Source: Nemopilema nomurai (lineage: Eukaryota > Cnidaria > Scyphozoa > Rhizostomeae > Rhizostomatidae). From it: 64,000 bases of DNA. Shown one piece after another: positions 23,370 to 35,300 of this stretch. Made by a program: the position numbers and the translations under genes. The stretch's first letter is position 1; every line of letters begins with the position of its first letter. The notes below the pieces were generated by a model that saw nothing but the letters and a program-made list of their open reading frames with translations, searched no databases and had not been told where the DNA came from. The stretch is from contig ML133403.1 of assembly GCA_003864495.1 (NCBI GenBank), forward strand, positions 310,001 through 374,000, in the 5' to 3' direction.

Positions 23370-24651
23370 TTTCAGTAGGCAACAGTTCCCTTGGCCAACG
23401 TTCTTATTCCAATTCTGAAAGGACTGGAAAGTTGTACTTAGTCAGAGCTGAAGATGAGTGCTAATAATCTGGCAAAGATGAATTGTCATTATACCGTTCC
23501 ATCTGGACTATTCGCCGTTTTGTTTTGCAAGATGAATTGAGAAATCATTCACCTTTGAAACGAGGCTCCCCCAAAAGGGTGTTTCGGCTGTGTAGACGCG
23601 AGAAATAAATCGATTTTTGCAACTCAGAAGTCTGAATTTATAATTCCCTCGCATATCAATAGTATTTTAAATTTGAACGGAAGTCAATGTTGCACTAAAA
23701 CACGGACAAAAAGTGATGCACAAAAGTTTTCGAAAGAATAGAAAGATCTTGTGTGAATTTCAACGAATCAAAGATTAGGAAGATTACGAGATAACTTGCA
23801 AACTTAATCGAAATCAGATCGCTGGGTCGATTGTTAAACAGCATACATTATTGTTTGTTTGTTTGGTAGCCACGAGACCGTCACTGGTTTACGGTCAACC
23901 ACTGATAAGATTTTAAAGTAAAGCCGTATATTTTCGAAAATATTGAGGTCTAGACTTAATAGGGGCGATTCTAGCCTGATAAAACTGGGGAGGGGGCCAT
24001 CGCAGAAAGCCTCGCAGAAATTAAACGGAGAGACAAATTTTTTCTCAGACCCCCGGATACTTTTGATGCGGGTCAATAGACTACCATGTACGGGTTAAAC
24101 AATAAATATGGGGGAATTAGGGAAAAGAAGAGAGGTCATCCCCAACTAACTTACAATACTTGCTAGCAGTGGAGATATTAATTCTGGCCAGATTATTTTG
24201 AGAAATTCCTAATTTTAAATTGTTTCCCCGTAGAGTACCTTACGCGTGGTATGAAATTGAACCGGTTGAACCTGGTTGAACGAAGACATCTCCAACGCAG
24301 CGACCGTCAACAACTCAGTGGTTGTTGTTTAGCTTCGAAGTGCAAAAGAAGAGAGGGACGGGAAAGGCTGTATCGCTCTTTACTCCTGTACCCAAGGTAT
24401 TATCAGGTCAAAGTGAATATTTGATTTCATTGCGCCATCACGAAGACTTGATGCATTAGAGTTGAATACTAGCTTACAAGCAGGTACTTTTGGAGTTGCA
24501 GAAGCATCTGCTAGCACAGCCGAGCCGACATCTGGAAGCCCGTGGTATTTTATGGCAGTTTCTCTTGACTGCCTTTTTCTTGATAATCTACTTTGCCTTG
24601 GACCGCGGAAAATGATCCATTGCCATTTCTAAAGAGTCAGGTTTTCCGGTC
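23370..24651. promoter_or_regulatory. Shared upstream region of two divergent genes
   Basis: About 1.28 kb between the start codons of the minus-strand Mpv17-family gene and the plus-strand VPS10 receptor gene. It should hold both promoters and 5' leaders. No CpG-island-like sequence, TATA box or repeated operator was recognised, so this is a call from gene layout alone. Confidence 0.4.
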
Positions 24652-27600
24652 ATGTGGTACTTAAAGATCAACTTCGTCTGCTCCTTCTGGGCTGTAATTT
24701 TCTTGTCGAGATTTAGCAGTGGCATCAGTTATGATGACAATTTGTTTGATAATGAGCAAGTCATGTTTTTGAAGCCAAAGCTTCGTCCTAAGTTTTCAAA
24801 CAGAGGCGATACTGGGAGTGAATTCAAAATACCAAGTACTTCCAGTTTTCGCAATCCTGCAAAAGAGAGGTCTACCGCCAAGAAGCCAATAATCACGGAG
24901 ACAGGACTTGGCAACGATACTCATCTGTCTGCAATTGTCACGTGGACCCATTATGACAGCAAGGTTATCTTTATATTTACCTGTGATGCCGTAAAGAAGA
25001 TAAACTCAAGGTCATTTTGTCTTGGAGATTCAAATGTTTATCGCTCAGTAAATTATGGAAAATCATTCCACCTGGAGTCAAGTAAATTTGCCAATAAGTC
25101 ACAAATAAGTATAATCACTGTTTCACCAAGAGACAGACTGATTGTATTTGCACAGGATCAACACAACAAGAAACTTTACATCAGTTTTAATGAAGGTGAC
25201 AGCTATATTCAGGCACCTATTGCATTTACACCCACTTATTTGTCATTCCATCCAGTTTTTTCTCAATTTTTGCTGATCAAAGATGCAAAGAAGGACATTT
25301 ACGTTTCAAATGATACTGGCAGAAATTGGAAATTGGCGTTATCAAATGCTAGAACTTTTTTCTGGTCAGTCAGTGAGCAAAGCAATAAGTCAAAAATCTA
25401 TTTTGAAAAAGTATCCCAGCAAAGTACAAAACTTCCTACCAACAATTATTCTATTGTGTATGTTGCAGAGGAGCCTTTTGACAAACCAGCTCAGGTCTTT
25501 GATCCAACACTTGGCCTTATCTTCCCAGACTCCCTCATTGTCAGAAATAACTACCTGTTTATCCAACGCAAGACATCAGCAGGGAATAGAAGGCTATTTG
25601 TAATTAACCAGAGCACACAAGAAACTAAGGAATGCGAGTTTCCTACGAATGATTTGCATGTGGACTTCCACTTTCTTAGAGATGAACCACATCAGATCTT
25701 CCTTGCTGCTTTGACAAAAGCAAGAACCACCAATTTATATGTTGCTGACAAAGAGGCCAAGCAGTTTTTCTTGATTCTGGAAAACATAGATGCAATATGG
25801 AACGATGGTAACACAATTGTTGATGTTCACAAGGTAAATGGAGTGCCAGGTACCTTGATAGCAAATAAGATAGGCATTGGCACCGTCATATCCTATAACA
25901 ATGGTGGAATGTGGAGTAGATTGAAACTCCCTGAACATGACACCAGTGGCAAAGCATTGAATTGTTACCAGTCCAATTGTATTGTCAAACTCTCATTATA
26001 TATACAGGACAACTTTGTGATTGGATGGTCACCTATTACATCTTCCAAGTATGTTCCAGGAGTAATAATAGCACAAGGCACAATATTAGAGAAGCCGCAT
26101 CTTGTCAAAAGGTACACATGTGGGTTTTTGTCAACTGATGGGGGACAAACTTGGTCATTGGCTCTGGAAGGAAGACACATTTACAAGCTGTTAGATCATG
26201 GTGGGTTGTTTGTCAGTGTTCCAATTGCAAACCAACTTTTGGAAGAAAGGAAAAATGAAATACAGTATAGCTGTAATAATGGATATTCTTGGGAAGCAGT
26301 TTCACTCAAAAACCAAGTTTCATCAGTGGTTGGTGTTGCAGCCCATCCTGCAGCCAAATCAAGTATTGTCAAAGTATTTGGTGCTGATATATCATCTGGC
26401 AAGAAAATTATTTGGACTATCTGGCATGTCAATTTCTCATCAATATTTGACTATCAGTGTAGTTCAGAAAATTTAACTATGTGGGTAGCTGGTCAAAAGG
26501 AAGGAAGCTTTGGTTCTTGTATTTTAGGACAGAAGTTTATGTATCAAAAAAAGATAGATGGTTTATGTTGTTCGTATGGAGTCAATTTTGAGCGTAAGGA
26601 AAACATCACTGTCTGTGAGTGCTCAATGGAAGACTTTGAGTGTGATTTTGGTTTCAGGAGAGATCAAATGGGAAGTCTTTGTGTGCCAACCAGCTTTGCA
26701 TCTCTTACTCCGCCAGTTAACTGTCCTGAAGGTGGAGCATATTCAACATCAAAAGGGTATAGGAAAATCAAAGGTGATGCTTGCCAAGGTGGCATTGAGA
26801 AAGAGATCTTGCCTGTTGCAAGAAAATGCCCTGCTCAAGCTCCTGATGGGCTTTCCCTGTCAGTGCAAAAATACTCCATTGCTCTTGGTACAACTGCAAA
26901 AATAGAGCTTCATCAACAGTCAGGTTTCTTGGAAACAAAATATACATGGGACTATGGTGATGGTTACTTGGAGTACAACTTGAGTTTTAGTGAAGCAGTT
27001 CGTTGGCATAAATTTGAGAATGTTGGCACTTACATCATTTCAGTCCTTGCATCCAATAGTGCTGGCTCTTTTTCTGCAAAAACTGTCATGCGTGTTATTG
27101 AAAGAGTGTCCGAAGTGTTTTTGCATGTAACAAAGCCTGTTGTCGCCTTGGAGAAAGCGGCATATACTGCCAAGCTGGTTACTCATGGTGCTAATGTGGA
27201 AGGTCGTCATGGATTTGTACATTTTGCATGGATCTTTGAACCAATTAAGACACCAGTCTTGTCACTAAATTCAACTGTTCAACATACATATGATAAACCT
27301 GGCACTTATGAAGTGGAGGTACGTGTTTTCAATGCAATAAGTGTAGTATCAACAACAACTTCTGTCACTGTTTTTGGTGATGTTCGTGTCCTTGAATTGC
27401 AATTTTCAAGCACATTGGACCTCTTGAACAAAGGGACAGAAGAATGGAGCAGAGGTTTTGAGACAGCTGTTAGCAACTATCTTATCAAAATGTTCAATAT
27501 ACGAAGAGACATGGTCATTGTTGATGCTTCAATGACATTGCCAACCATTGTTACTCTTTCTTTGGTACAAAACAAAGTTCCAGAAGAAAAAGCAGATAAC

Positions 27601-27987
27601 CCAAGCATACAAACAACAGAGATGCCTAACACTAGAAGTTTGTCAATTGATTCTCTCATGCATAAGATAATTTCTAGTGTCAGAAGCCATAAGATATCAT
27701 TTTATTTGCTTGGTCAGGAAATCAGGGTCCTTAAAGTGACAGTCATTAGAGACAAGAAAAGCCAAAAAGGACCAAGGTCTGTGAATAATGGACTTTCAGA
27801 AAAGCTGAAAAAGGACCTATATATTGGCCTTTCTACTGGTTTCGTTTTTGTGTTCATATGCACCATTTTGTGTTTTATTTACTGCAAAAAGAGACATCAT
27901 TGCTGCAAGAAGGAAAAGTATCTTGTAATGCAAGATGAGATTTCTGTGCAAGGAGACTGTAGTATGAATGCCCTACATAGTATGTAG
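24652..27987 (+). CDS. SorCS-like VPS10/PKD-domain sorting receptor, intronless
   Basis: One open frame of 1,111 residues. Residues 1-26 look like a signal peptide. A ten-bladed VPS10 propeller covers about 90-600, with Asp-box turns at 132-139, 178-185, 219-226 (SNDTGRNW), 414-421, 494-501 (STDGGQTW) and 540-547. A Cys-rich 10CC module follows at about 600-725, then a PKD domain with WDYGDG at 766-771 and a second PKD-like domain at about 820-907. A membrane-proximal domain at about 910-1045, one transmembrane helix at 1056-1077 and a 34-residue tail finish it. VPS10 + PKD + one helix is the SorCS1-3 layout; sortilin and SORL1 lack this combination. Family role: trafficking and signalling receptor at Golgi, endosome and plasma membrane. 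Vertebrate SorCS genes have many introns; this one has none in the coding part. Orthology to a particular SorCS is not claimed. Confidence 0.92.
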   Translation: MWYLKINFVCSFWAVIFLSRFSSGISYDDNLFDNEQVMFLKPKLRPKFSNRGDTGSEFKIPSTSSFRNPAKERSTAKKPIITETGLGNDTHLSAIVTWTHYDSKVIFIFTCDAVKKINSRSFCLGDSNVYRSVNYGKSFHLESSKFANKSQISIITVSPRDRLIVFAQDQHNKKLYISFNEGDSYIQAPIAFTPTYLSFHPVFSQFLLIKDAKKDIYVSNDTGRNWKLALSNARTFFWSVSEQSNKSKIYFEKVSQQSTKLPTNNYSIVYVAEEPFDKPAQVFDPTLGLIFPDSLIVRNNYLFIQRKTSAGNRRLFVINQSTQETKECEFPTNDLHVDFHFLRDEPHQIFLAALTKARTTNLYVADKEAKQFFLILENIDAIWNDGNTIVDVHKVNGVPGTLIANKIGIGTVISYNNGGMWSRLKLPEHDTSGKALNCYQSNCIVKLSLYIQDNFVIGWSPITSSKYVPGVIIAQGTILEKPHLVKRYTCGFLSTDGGQTWSLALEGRHIYKLLDHGGLFVSVPIANQLLEERKNEIQYSCNNGYSWEAVSLKNQVSSVVGVAAHPAAKSSIVKVFGADISSGKKIIWTIWHVNFSSIFDYQCSSENLTMWVAGQKEGSFGSCILGQKFMYQKKIDGLCCSYGVNFERKENITVCECSMEDFECDFGFRRDQMGSLCVPTSFASLTPPVNCPEGGAYSTSKGYRKIKGDACQGGIEKEILPVARKCPAQAPDGLSLSVQKYSIALGTTAKIELHQQSGFLETKYTWDYGDGYLEYNLSFSEAVRWHKFENVGTYIISVLASNSAGSFSAKTVMRVIERVSEVFLHVTKPVVALEKAAYTAKLVTHGANVEGRHGFVHFAWIFEPIKTPVLSLNSTVQHTYDKPGTYEVEVRVFNAISVVSTTTSVTVFGDVRVLELQFSSTLDLLNKGTEEWSRGFETAVSNYLIKMFNIRRDMVIVDASMTLPTIVTLSLVQNKVPEEKADNPSIQTTEMPNTRSLSIDSLMHKIISSVRSHKISFYLLGQEIRVLKVTVIRDKKSQKGPRSVNNGLSEKLKKDLYIGLSTGFVFVFICTILCFIYCKKRHHCCKKEKYLVMQDEISVQGDCSMNALHSM

Positions 27988-28310
27988 TAGATTAACTGCA
28001 TCATTTTTCTGACAACATTATTTAAAAGTTATCTTAAGTATGCAATGGGAGTAGAGCAAATTTTTAAAAAAAGTCACAATAATATATATATAGGAAAAAA
28101 TTCGTTTTTTTCTTTGTTGTGGTGGTAAAATGGTTGACATTGACCCACTTTGATAATACTCACTCACTTTTGTTAGGGTAGTCTTTTGTTTGTTAGGGTT
28201 GTTAGGGTAGTCAAGCCAATGACAACAAGCCCATGAAGTAAAACAACAGCTTCTAATTTAGTTTGAATGTCCCTTAAATTTTGTGTCTGCTTTCCAGTAT
28301 AGCCATATTA

Positions 28311-28316
28311 AATAAA
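28311..28316 (+). terminator. Polyadenylation signal AATAAA for the VPS10 receptor gene
   Basis: AATAAA about 320 bases after the TAG stop, in A+T-rich 3' sequence. No adjacent poly(A) tract is seen. Confidence 0.5.
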
Positions 28317-30108
28317 ATTCAAGGACAGTTTCTAAGTTGAATTATTAAAACTGTTGGTTATGGCTGGTTGGCTGAACAAATACTGAGTTTTTTATATTAT
28401 CATGTAGATGCAGATCTGTGTGTAGAACATGAAATGTTGGAGAGGATTTAGCAGCATATGCAGTTGAATGAAGTACTTGTGTTTGACAATGACCCACAGC
28501 ACCCTCCAGGAAACCATTTGACACATATATCCAGCTGGTCTGGAAAATAGCCCACATCCTTATGCTCTAATTTGTTTTTCTTTGTGTTCAGTTTCAATGC
28601 ATTCTGATTTTTGTAAATATATTCATCCTCGTCCCACTTTATCAACCTATGGTCAAGCACCCTCTGTGTCATTAAGTGACAGCCTCCTCACAATAAAGTT
28701 GGTATACTAAAATAATTTATGGTATACTAAATTACTAAAAACATTGAATGTTTGTAGCACTATCAATATCACATTGATATTGTCCGATTATCTGCTTACA
28801 AATGGGCATCATTTTATGTAAAGTCATCAAATACCCTAGTTTTATGTGTTGCGTTCATAAAGGTATTAAAAGTATTATTTCGATAAGGCTCTGTGTTTGT
28901 AGAAGTTTCTGTTTACCAAGGTAGAATGGGTGTGGTATGTTTATTCCTTTATTTTCTGAGGCAATATCTGTCATTTGAGCACAATACAAATAGAGACTGA
29001 TAAGAGATGGATGCAATGATCTTGACTTTAAATTTAATTTGAATTTCAAGATCCCATTATCTAAAAACAAATGGACACATTAACACTGTAAGTTAATTTG
29101 AAACTTCATGCTTTTCATATCAAGGTACTGAAAGCAAATAAAAAGAAGTTTGAGTTTAAATCTAGATTTTTGTGGTAGCATGATTAAAGACAGGTGGCAT
29201 TCCATTATTACGTGTTCTTATCAACTGGACACGTGAGCATCTACAAATTAGACTGAGCCACATCGGTCTATATATAAAAAGAATCTTTTCCATATAAAAA
29301 CAGTTGCATTTTCAGAGCTGAGCCTAAGAGGGCTGCGCTTCAGCAGAGGCGAACGAGACCATGTTTGATATTTGAAGCAGAAATTATGGATAATTAAAGG
29401 CTATGCCGTGGCCTTGATTGAAGTAGTTGGCATAATCATATACCCTAATTGCTGCTCTAAGTGTTTATAGCGCCTGGATATACAACAAAGATTCAAAGAT
29501 TTATGTGTTATCTTGGAAGCCGTTTCAACTGAAAGCCGGAAACTGCTTTCCTTTTGGCAAGCATTTTAGCGCGTTGGTCCCTGCCTACACAATGCCCAAT
29601 TGACTAACATATAGTTAGTAAGTCTAACAACAAAAAATCCGTCCCCTTAAACATATGAAATGAAGCCCCTAAGGAGGAAACTAAAGAGGAAAGCACAAGT
29701 GATTGAATTTGAGAACACCACAAGGGTAATGGGTGAAACCTGAAAGATTATTGCTCATATGGGGGCTACTCAAATACCAACGCAGCGTAGAAGCTCCGAA
29801 ACAAAAGACTGCACCCCGCAGTGCGTAGTAACTACTGTTCTGTAAACAGGAGCCCTGTACGGTAAGAAACCATTCCGAATCTTTAGCTGAGGAATACAAA
29901 GAGCAGCTCCCCCAATATGAATTTCGTTCCAATGGCACTGACTTGTGCACGAAGGTACACGATAAAGGAGGAGCCGCCTAGCAGATAAACCAAGTTAATT
30001 GGGAGAAGAAACTTCTTACGTTTGAAAGGAGAAAACCGGAGAATTCTAGCAAAATCCCTGCATCTTATTTGGTGGTAGTTGTAGTGACTCCTTTGTCTAC
30101 TTTCCATG
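28317..30108. other. Intergenic stretch, no gene supported
   Basis: A+T-rich sequence with only short open frames on both strands, none with a recognisable motif. No repeat longer than a few units was noticed before the hAT-like element. Confidence 0.5.
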
Positions 30109-30116
30109 GTCACACC

Positions 30117-30407
30117 CATAGGCGCCGACTACGTGGGGGCTTGAGCCCCCCTGGGAATTGCTATGGGAGGGCTCAGCCCCCCTGGGAATTTCGTTTGAAA
30201 TCAATCAAAGAATTGAACTGATTATACTGAAGACCATGATGTTATATCTGCTTTATTAAAATGTTTTGTTTTGTTATTATACATAATACATATGTTGTAT
30301 TACGTTATTAAAGCGACAGGTAATTTCTCTACCTTTTAACTTTTTTAATTTTTTTAAAATTTAAATTTTGAGCCCCCCCCTGGGAAAAATAAAAGTCGGC
30401 GCCTATG
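30117..30407. mobile_element. hAT-like MITE with 8-bp target duplication
   Basis: The terminal inverted repeats are CATAGGCGCCGACT at 30117-30130 and AGTCGGCGCCTATG at 30394-30407. The element is flanked on both sides by the same 8 bases, GTCACACC (30109-30116 and 30408-30415). An 8-bp duplication with short TIRs is typical of the hAT superfamily. At 291 bp and without a coding frame it is non-autonomous. The perfect duplication suggests a fairly recent insertion. Confidence 0.9.
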
Positions 30408-30970
30408 GTCACACCATGTCATACTGACACATCTTTTCTCGCTCCTCAGCCTAGACTGTTCCATCCTCATTACATCACAATTTCATCATCCTCTCTCATC
30501 CCTCGTCAGCAATATTATTCTTATATTAGTCAGTATTCAGAAACAGAGCTGCAGAACTCAACAGACAACGCGTCGTCTCTCTCTCTATGCCTGGCTCCGT
30601 GTTCTCTGCACGTTAAATAAGACACCTTCGGCTCGGATCGTCCATAGAGGTTGAGCAACGCAGTCAATAGAAACCTATTTCAACTCGTTTCAAAACTCAA
30701 AATCTTTATCAGCAAAAACAAATGATAATTACAATACACCCAGAATTAAAAGTTAGGATACCAAAATTAGCATTTTCAAAAATTTAGTTAATTAAGTACA
30801 TCAGATAAATTGGTTTTGTTATGCTGTAGGCACATGAGAAAAACTCGCGAGGAGCTATCGAGTCATATGTCCTAGTGACGTATTTAAACTCAAGATTATA
30901 ATTTCCATTTCAGTTTGAAGTAGTGTATAACAGTAAGAGTAAAAAGTTAAGGATGTAAGAGTAAATACAT

Positions 30971-31050
30971 TTATATATATATTTATATATATTTATATAT
31001 ATATTTATACTTATACATATTTATATATATATATTTATATATATATAGGC
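30971..31050. repeat. TATATATTTA microsatellite
   Basis: About 80 bases of TA with interspersed TTTA. It lies just downstream, in the sense of the minus strand, of the LINE C-terminal frame, so it may be that element's 3' tail. Confidence 0.85.
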
Positions 31051-31114
31051 GGTAGGCTGGTAAATTTCACTGGTTAGGGATATGTTTAAAAAATGTAGAA
31101 CGAATTCTTATGGC

Positions 31115-31546
31115 TTAGGAGTTCTGTAAAAGGCATAGTTTCAATATTTTTTCAAAGGCATTTTTGTTGGGGATATTCTTTAGTTCAATTGGCAAGGAGT
31201 TCCAATGCTTAACCCCATCAAATGTTAGAAGGTTTTTTGAAGTTTGTAGAGATAGAGGGAAGGAAAAAACCAAGATCGGATGATTGTCTCTTATTATAGC
31301 AATGTAATTTATTAGTTTTGATGAATTCCTTCTGAAGAAAGTTACTTTTATTTTCCTGGTTGATTTGAAACATAATTTTGCTGTTTCGAGCTTGTATAGA
31401 TTTCCTAGGTTTAATAACTTGAAACGTTTAAAGATTGGCTCTGTGTGAGCTGTGTAAAAAGCAAAATCTATTACTCTGACAGCTTTGTTATACGACCGAG
31501 GGTCTTCCAGGGCCGGCGAACTCGGGGACGGGGATCCTATGAACAA
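31115..31546 (-). pseudogene. Non-LTR retrotransposon (LINE) 3' end of ORF2
   Basis: A 143-codon frame whose middle and end match the C-terminal region after the RT domain of jockey/CR1-type LINEs: HTEPIFKRFKLLNLGNLYKLETAK, in pieces, then GVKHWNSLPIELKN near residue 110-125. The N-terminal residues are non-homologous and the RT domain itself is missing, so this is a 5'-truncated insertion, as expected from target-primed reverse transcription. The microsatellite at 30971-31050 lies at its 3' side. Confidence 0.8.
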
Positions 31547-31617
31547 CCACCCCCAACCCCCTTTTTGTGGAGCACAATATTTTTAGGGTAATGTACAAAG
31601 AAATAGACAAAAGGTGA

Positions 31618-31980
31618 TACCGTAAATCCTCGAATTGACTCCCCTCGAAAAAGCCCCCTCCCCTCGAAAATTCCCCCTCCCCTCGAATAAGCCCCCACCC
31701 TAGAACTAAAAACTTTCAATAAGCCCCCCCCCCCTCGAATAAGCCCCCCTCGATCTGTTGATTTTCGACTCCTGAGGTTGCCTTTGGCATATTTTTGTTA
31801 AATATCCGACTAAAATATACGAGGTCTTCTAATAACGCCTCGCTTTTTTGGGTATGTTTCAGGTAATTTCATAAGCCCCCTCCCCCTCCTCGAATAAGCC
31901 CCCCCCCCTCGAATAAGCCCCCATCCAGAAATATCAGAAATGAATAACCCCCCAGGGGGCTAATTCGAGGATTTACGGTA
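31618..31980. mobile_element. MITE with TACCGTAAATCCTCGAATT termini, second copy
   Basis: Begins TACCGTAAATCCTCGAATT and ends with its reverse complement at 31962-31980, 363 bp in all. The interior is rich in 'cctcgaataagccccc' blocks, the reverse-complement pattern of the copy at 20553, so the two are in opposite orientation. It is non-coding and directly abuts the LINE fragment. Confidence 0.85.
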
Positions 31981-32348
31981 AGTAAAAAGAAAGAGGGGAC
32001 TGTATTCTGTTATTTGTCATTCTTAGTAGGTTCTGACTATGATTTCGTCATCAAAATACTGAGAAGGCGTGAAATTTGAAGTTGTTAAAGCATGAATCGC
32101 GAATTGCGATCGAGGTGCAAACGTGAAAACGATTAATTTGAAGACCCAACGTCCTAAGTTATCTTTAACTTTTAACAAGAACATAAGTCTATCTTGACAA
32201 AGAGAATTAAGTATGAAGGTTCTAATGCTAAAAATGATGACTTCGTAACCGTAACTCCGTTTATTAAATGTGCGAACGAGCGTGTGAATAGCGCGAACTT
32301 CCGACCTTGTCCAGTTGCGTAGGAGCTTTGATGTGTTTATTTTCCAAG

Positions 32349-35300
32349 ATGGCTGACAGAAATGGCTCCCAGGGCGATGATAGTCTTCGCTCAAGGCCTA
32401 CGAAAGATCCACTCTCTGAATCCTTCGAAAGCTTTTGCAGAGGAGAGTATAACGCAAAGGCAGATGGTATGGAATTGTATAGTGGTTGATAGTTTGGTTA
32501 AGCTTCAGGAGAGCCTCAAAGAAGTCAAAATGCATGACTGTGTATCAAGCAGCATGCATAGCATTTCAAATACGTTGAAATATTGGGCGGTACCGCGGTA
32601 ATTAGTATAGACATTAAGAAAGCAGAAATGTATTCGAATTTTTTTAAAGTTTGCAAGGTATTTGTAAATTTGGTCTTCAAAACTTTACCTTTAAGTATGT
32701 TTTGAATCATATGTAGACCTAGTTGAATCAAGTTGGAAAATGTGGATTAGTTCAATATTCACAAATTGGTCGCGTCCTGTTGAAAAAAATAGCCCCTTGA
32801 TTGCAGCCAAAAACTACCAATGCTTCTTACTGCGAAGTAGGGGAATGCTTCCATCCAACTTTAATTCTCTGATTTGAGAAATTTTTATCTTCACATTGGC
32901 AAAAACGGTCATAGAATTGGAATCTTCATGTTAAAATTAATCTGTGCTGAAAATGTCAAAGTGTTTGAGCCGTCAGGCTGCGAATAAACCCATTTTATAA
33001 ACTTAGCTTTTCCTATGCATTTTTAATGGAATCTGCAGACTCAAGTTGCTGTGAAATCTAAATAAAAATATTAATATTCAAAACAAAACAAAAAAATGTG
33101 TGTTTAGTAAAAAACCTTTAGATGTATTTAGATCTAAAATCTTGGACATTAATATTTGGGCTGTATTAGTATTTTGGTATGGACAACAGGTGAATTATCT
33201 AGAGTGAAAACTTGATTCTAAGAGAGAAAGGAGGGAACAAATTGTGGGGTGCATTTGAAGTGGAGAGAATAGTTTAGGATTGTATATGCAGAGTTCCATT
33301 GAGTCATAATGGGTGTTAGGATTTCTTATGGTATGTATGGTCAGTTTCTCAGAGAGATGCCAGAATTAATAAATGCATAGAGATGTGAGAGTGGCTGAAA
33401 AATGAGATTGAAGGATACCAACAGAATCACTTTTTTGTGCAGCACAGGAACAGCCTTTCTAAGCAAGCTATAATAAACACCACATTGAAAAGTCAGCACA
33501 GTCACCACTGCGCAGGATGTCTAAAGAGAAAGGCCAAACAGTAAATCGCATTGTCAGTGAGTGCAAGAAGATGGTACAGACATATTGCAAACAAAGGTAT
33601 GACAATGTTGAAAGATTGGTGCATAATTATGAAAGAACCACGACATAGAACAAACAGAAAGTGGTTTGAACATTTTCCTAAGAGTGTAGTTAAAACTGAT
33701 GAGATGAAGCTGTTATGGAATGTGAGCATTCTATGTGACAATTTAATTGAGGCAAGACAACCAAACATGTTGTGAATAAAGGTGAATGAAAATGCATTGT
33801 CATTAACATGAATGTACCATCTGTCGGTAGAACAAGTGACAAGGAAGAAGAGAAAGTGGAGAAATACCATGATTTAAAACAGAGCATCATCGATTTTCAA
33901 AGAGTTTGAAACATGAAATTAATGATGTCATACCTGTCATTAATGGTCTACTTGGAAGCAAAAGGAAGAAACTGGATAAATGGGTAGAAAAACTGGAGAT
34001 AACAGTGAATATAGTAGTTTTAAAGAAGACAACATTGTTAGGAACAGCCAAGATACCGAGGGAAGTACTTGAGAAGAATGACCCTAGGGGAGCCCAGGTC
34101 TTGGATTCTGACTCACTCTCCCTGGATGTAAATTCTGCAGTGAGAGCTTACAGCAGGGGTGGAAAAGTAGCGGACCACAGGACCATTGGTCACAGAAAAT
34201 ATTTTGGCTCCCAGAAATATAATAGCATAAATCCAAATTTATATAGAAAGAAACTAATATTTCAGTTAGAAAGAATCAACAAAAGCAGAAAGAAAAATAT
34301 GAAAAAGTCAGTTATTCAGTAAGCAATGATTAAGCAACCATACCAGAAATTAAGAGCCATAAACACTGCAAGCCATTTCAAGTTCATGGAGAGAACTTGT
34401 ATGACAGATGATGGATTTAAGGATCAAATTGTTTCAGTTTTGCTTCTGCACTATAAAATTAGCCCTTCTGTTAAAGACCTGCAGTAGGCAACAACCTTTG
34501 ACCAGTTTTCATGTCATTTTATAGGTAGTTAAGAAGAAGCACCATGTAAGACAGGGAAGCCCTTATCTGAATCTATGATTGAATAAATAGAAAACAGAGC
34601 AAACTATGTGATATCAAACTATAGAAGTTCGTTCAGAACAAAGCTATCAATTGGCATACAGCTATTCACGGTTGAAAATATTAGTGCAAGTTGTCGTTTT
34701 ATTTTTCAAAGAAGATGTGATATGATTATGTCTAGTTCCAAACTGGTTGAGTCACTGTACTTCTGAATGCTCACAAGTATGAATGCTGAATGCTTTTATG
34801 GAGAAGAAATAAATACCTTAATTTTTTAAATTTCCTCAATTAGCACAAGTGTGCTAACCAACTGGCTATTGGATCACTTTTATTTAAACATTTTTTTTAC
34901 CAAGATGGCTAACAACAACTCAAATTGAACCCAAAGCTCCAGCTGCTGAATTTCTTGGTAATGCTCAAATTGTTTGGGCAAGATGAACTGGCATATTCTG
35001 AATAAGTGAGATGTCCAGTTGTTAGTGCTTTAAAAGCCCAGAACTTCTCTTTGGTGGTAAGGTATCAATCCCCTTTTCCTCTCAGGGGCAACCACCAATG
35101 CTACCACACTTCTTTTTCTTTGTGATCACATTTCTTCAATTTCAGAGTTGAGAAATTATCTTAATGAGCCTTTTCAATCTGCTTTGCTATTTTCACAATT
35201 GAGGTGGCAGTAAGGGCAGTAAGCAATAATTTTCAAGAATTTACATTTTTTGCCTGCATGCAGGCAACATCTTCAGTGCCCCTGGTGCCTTATATTATTT

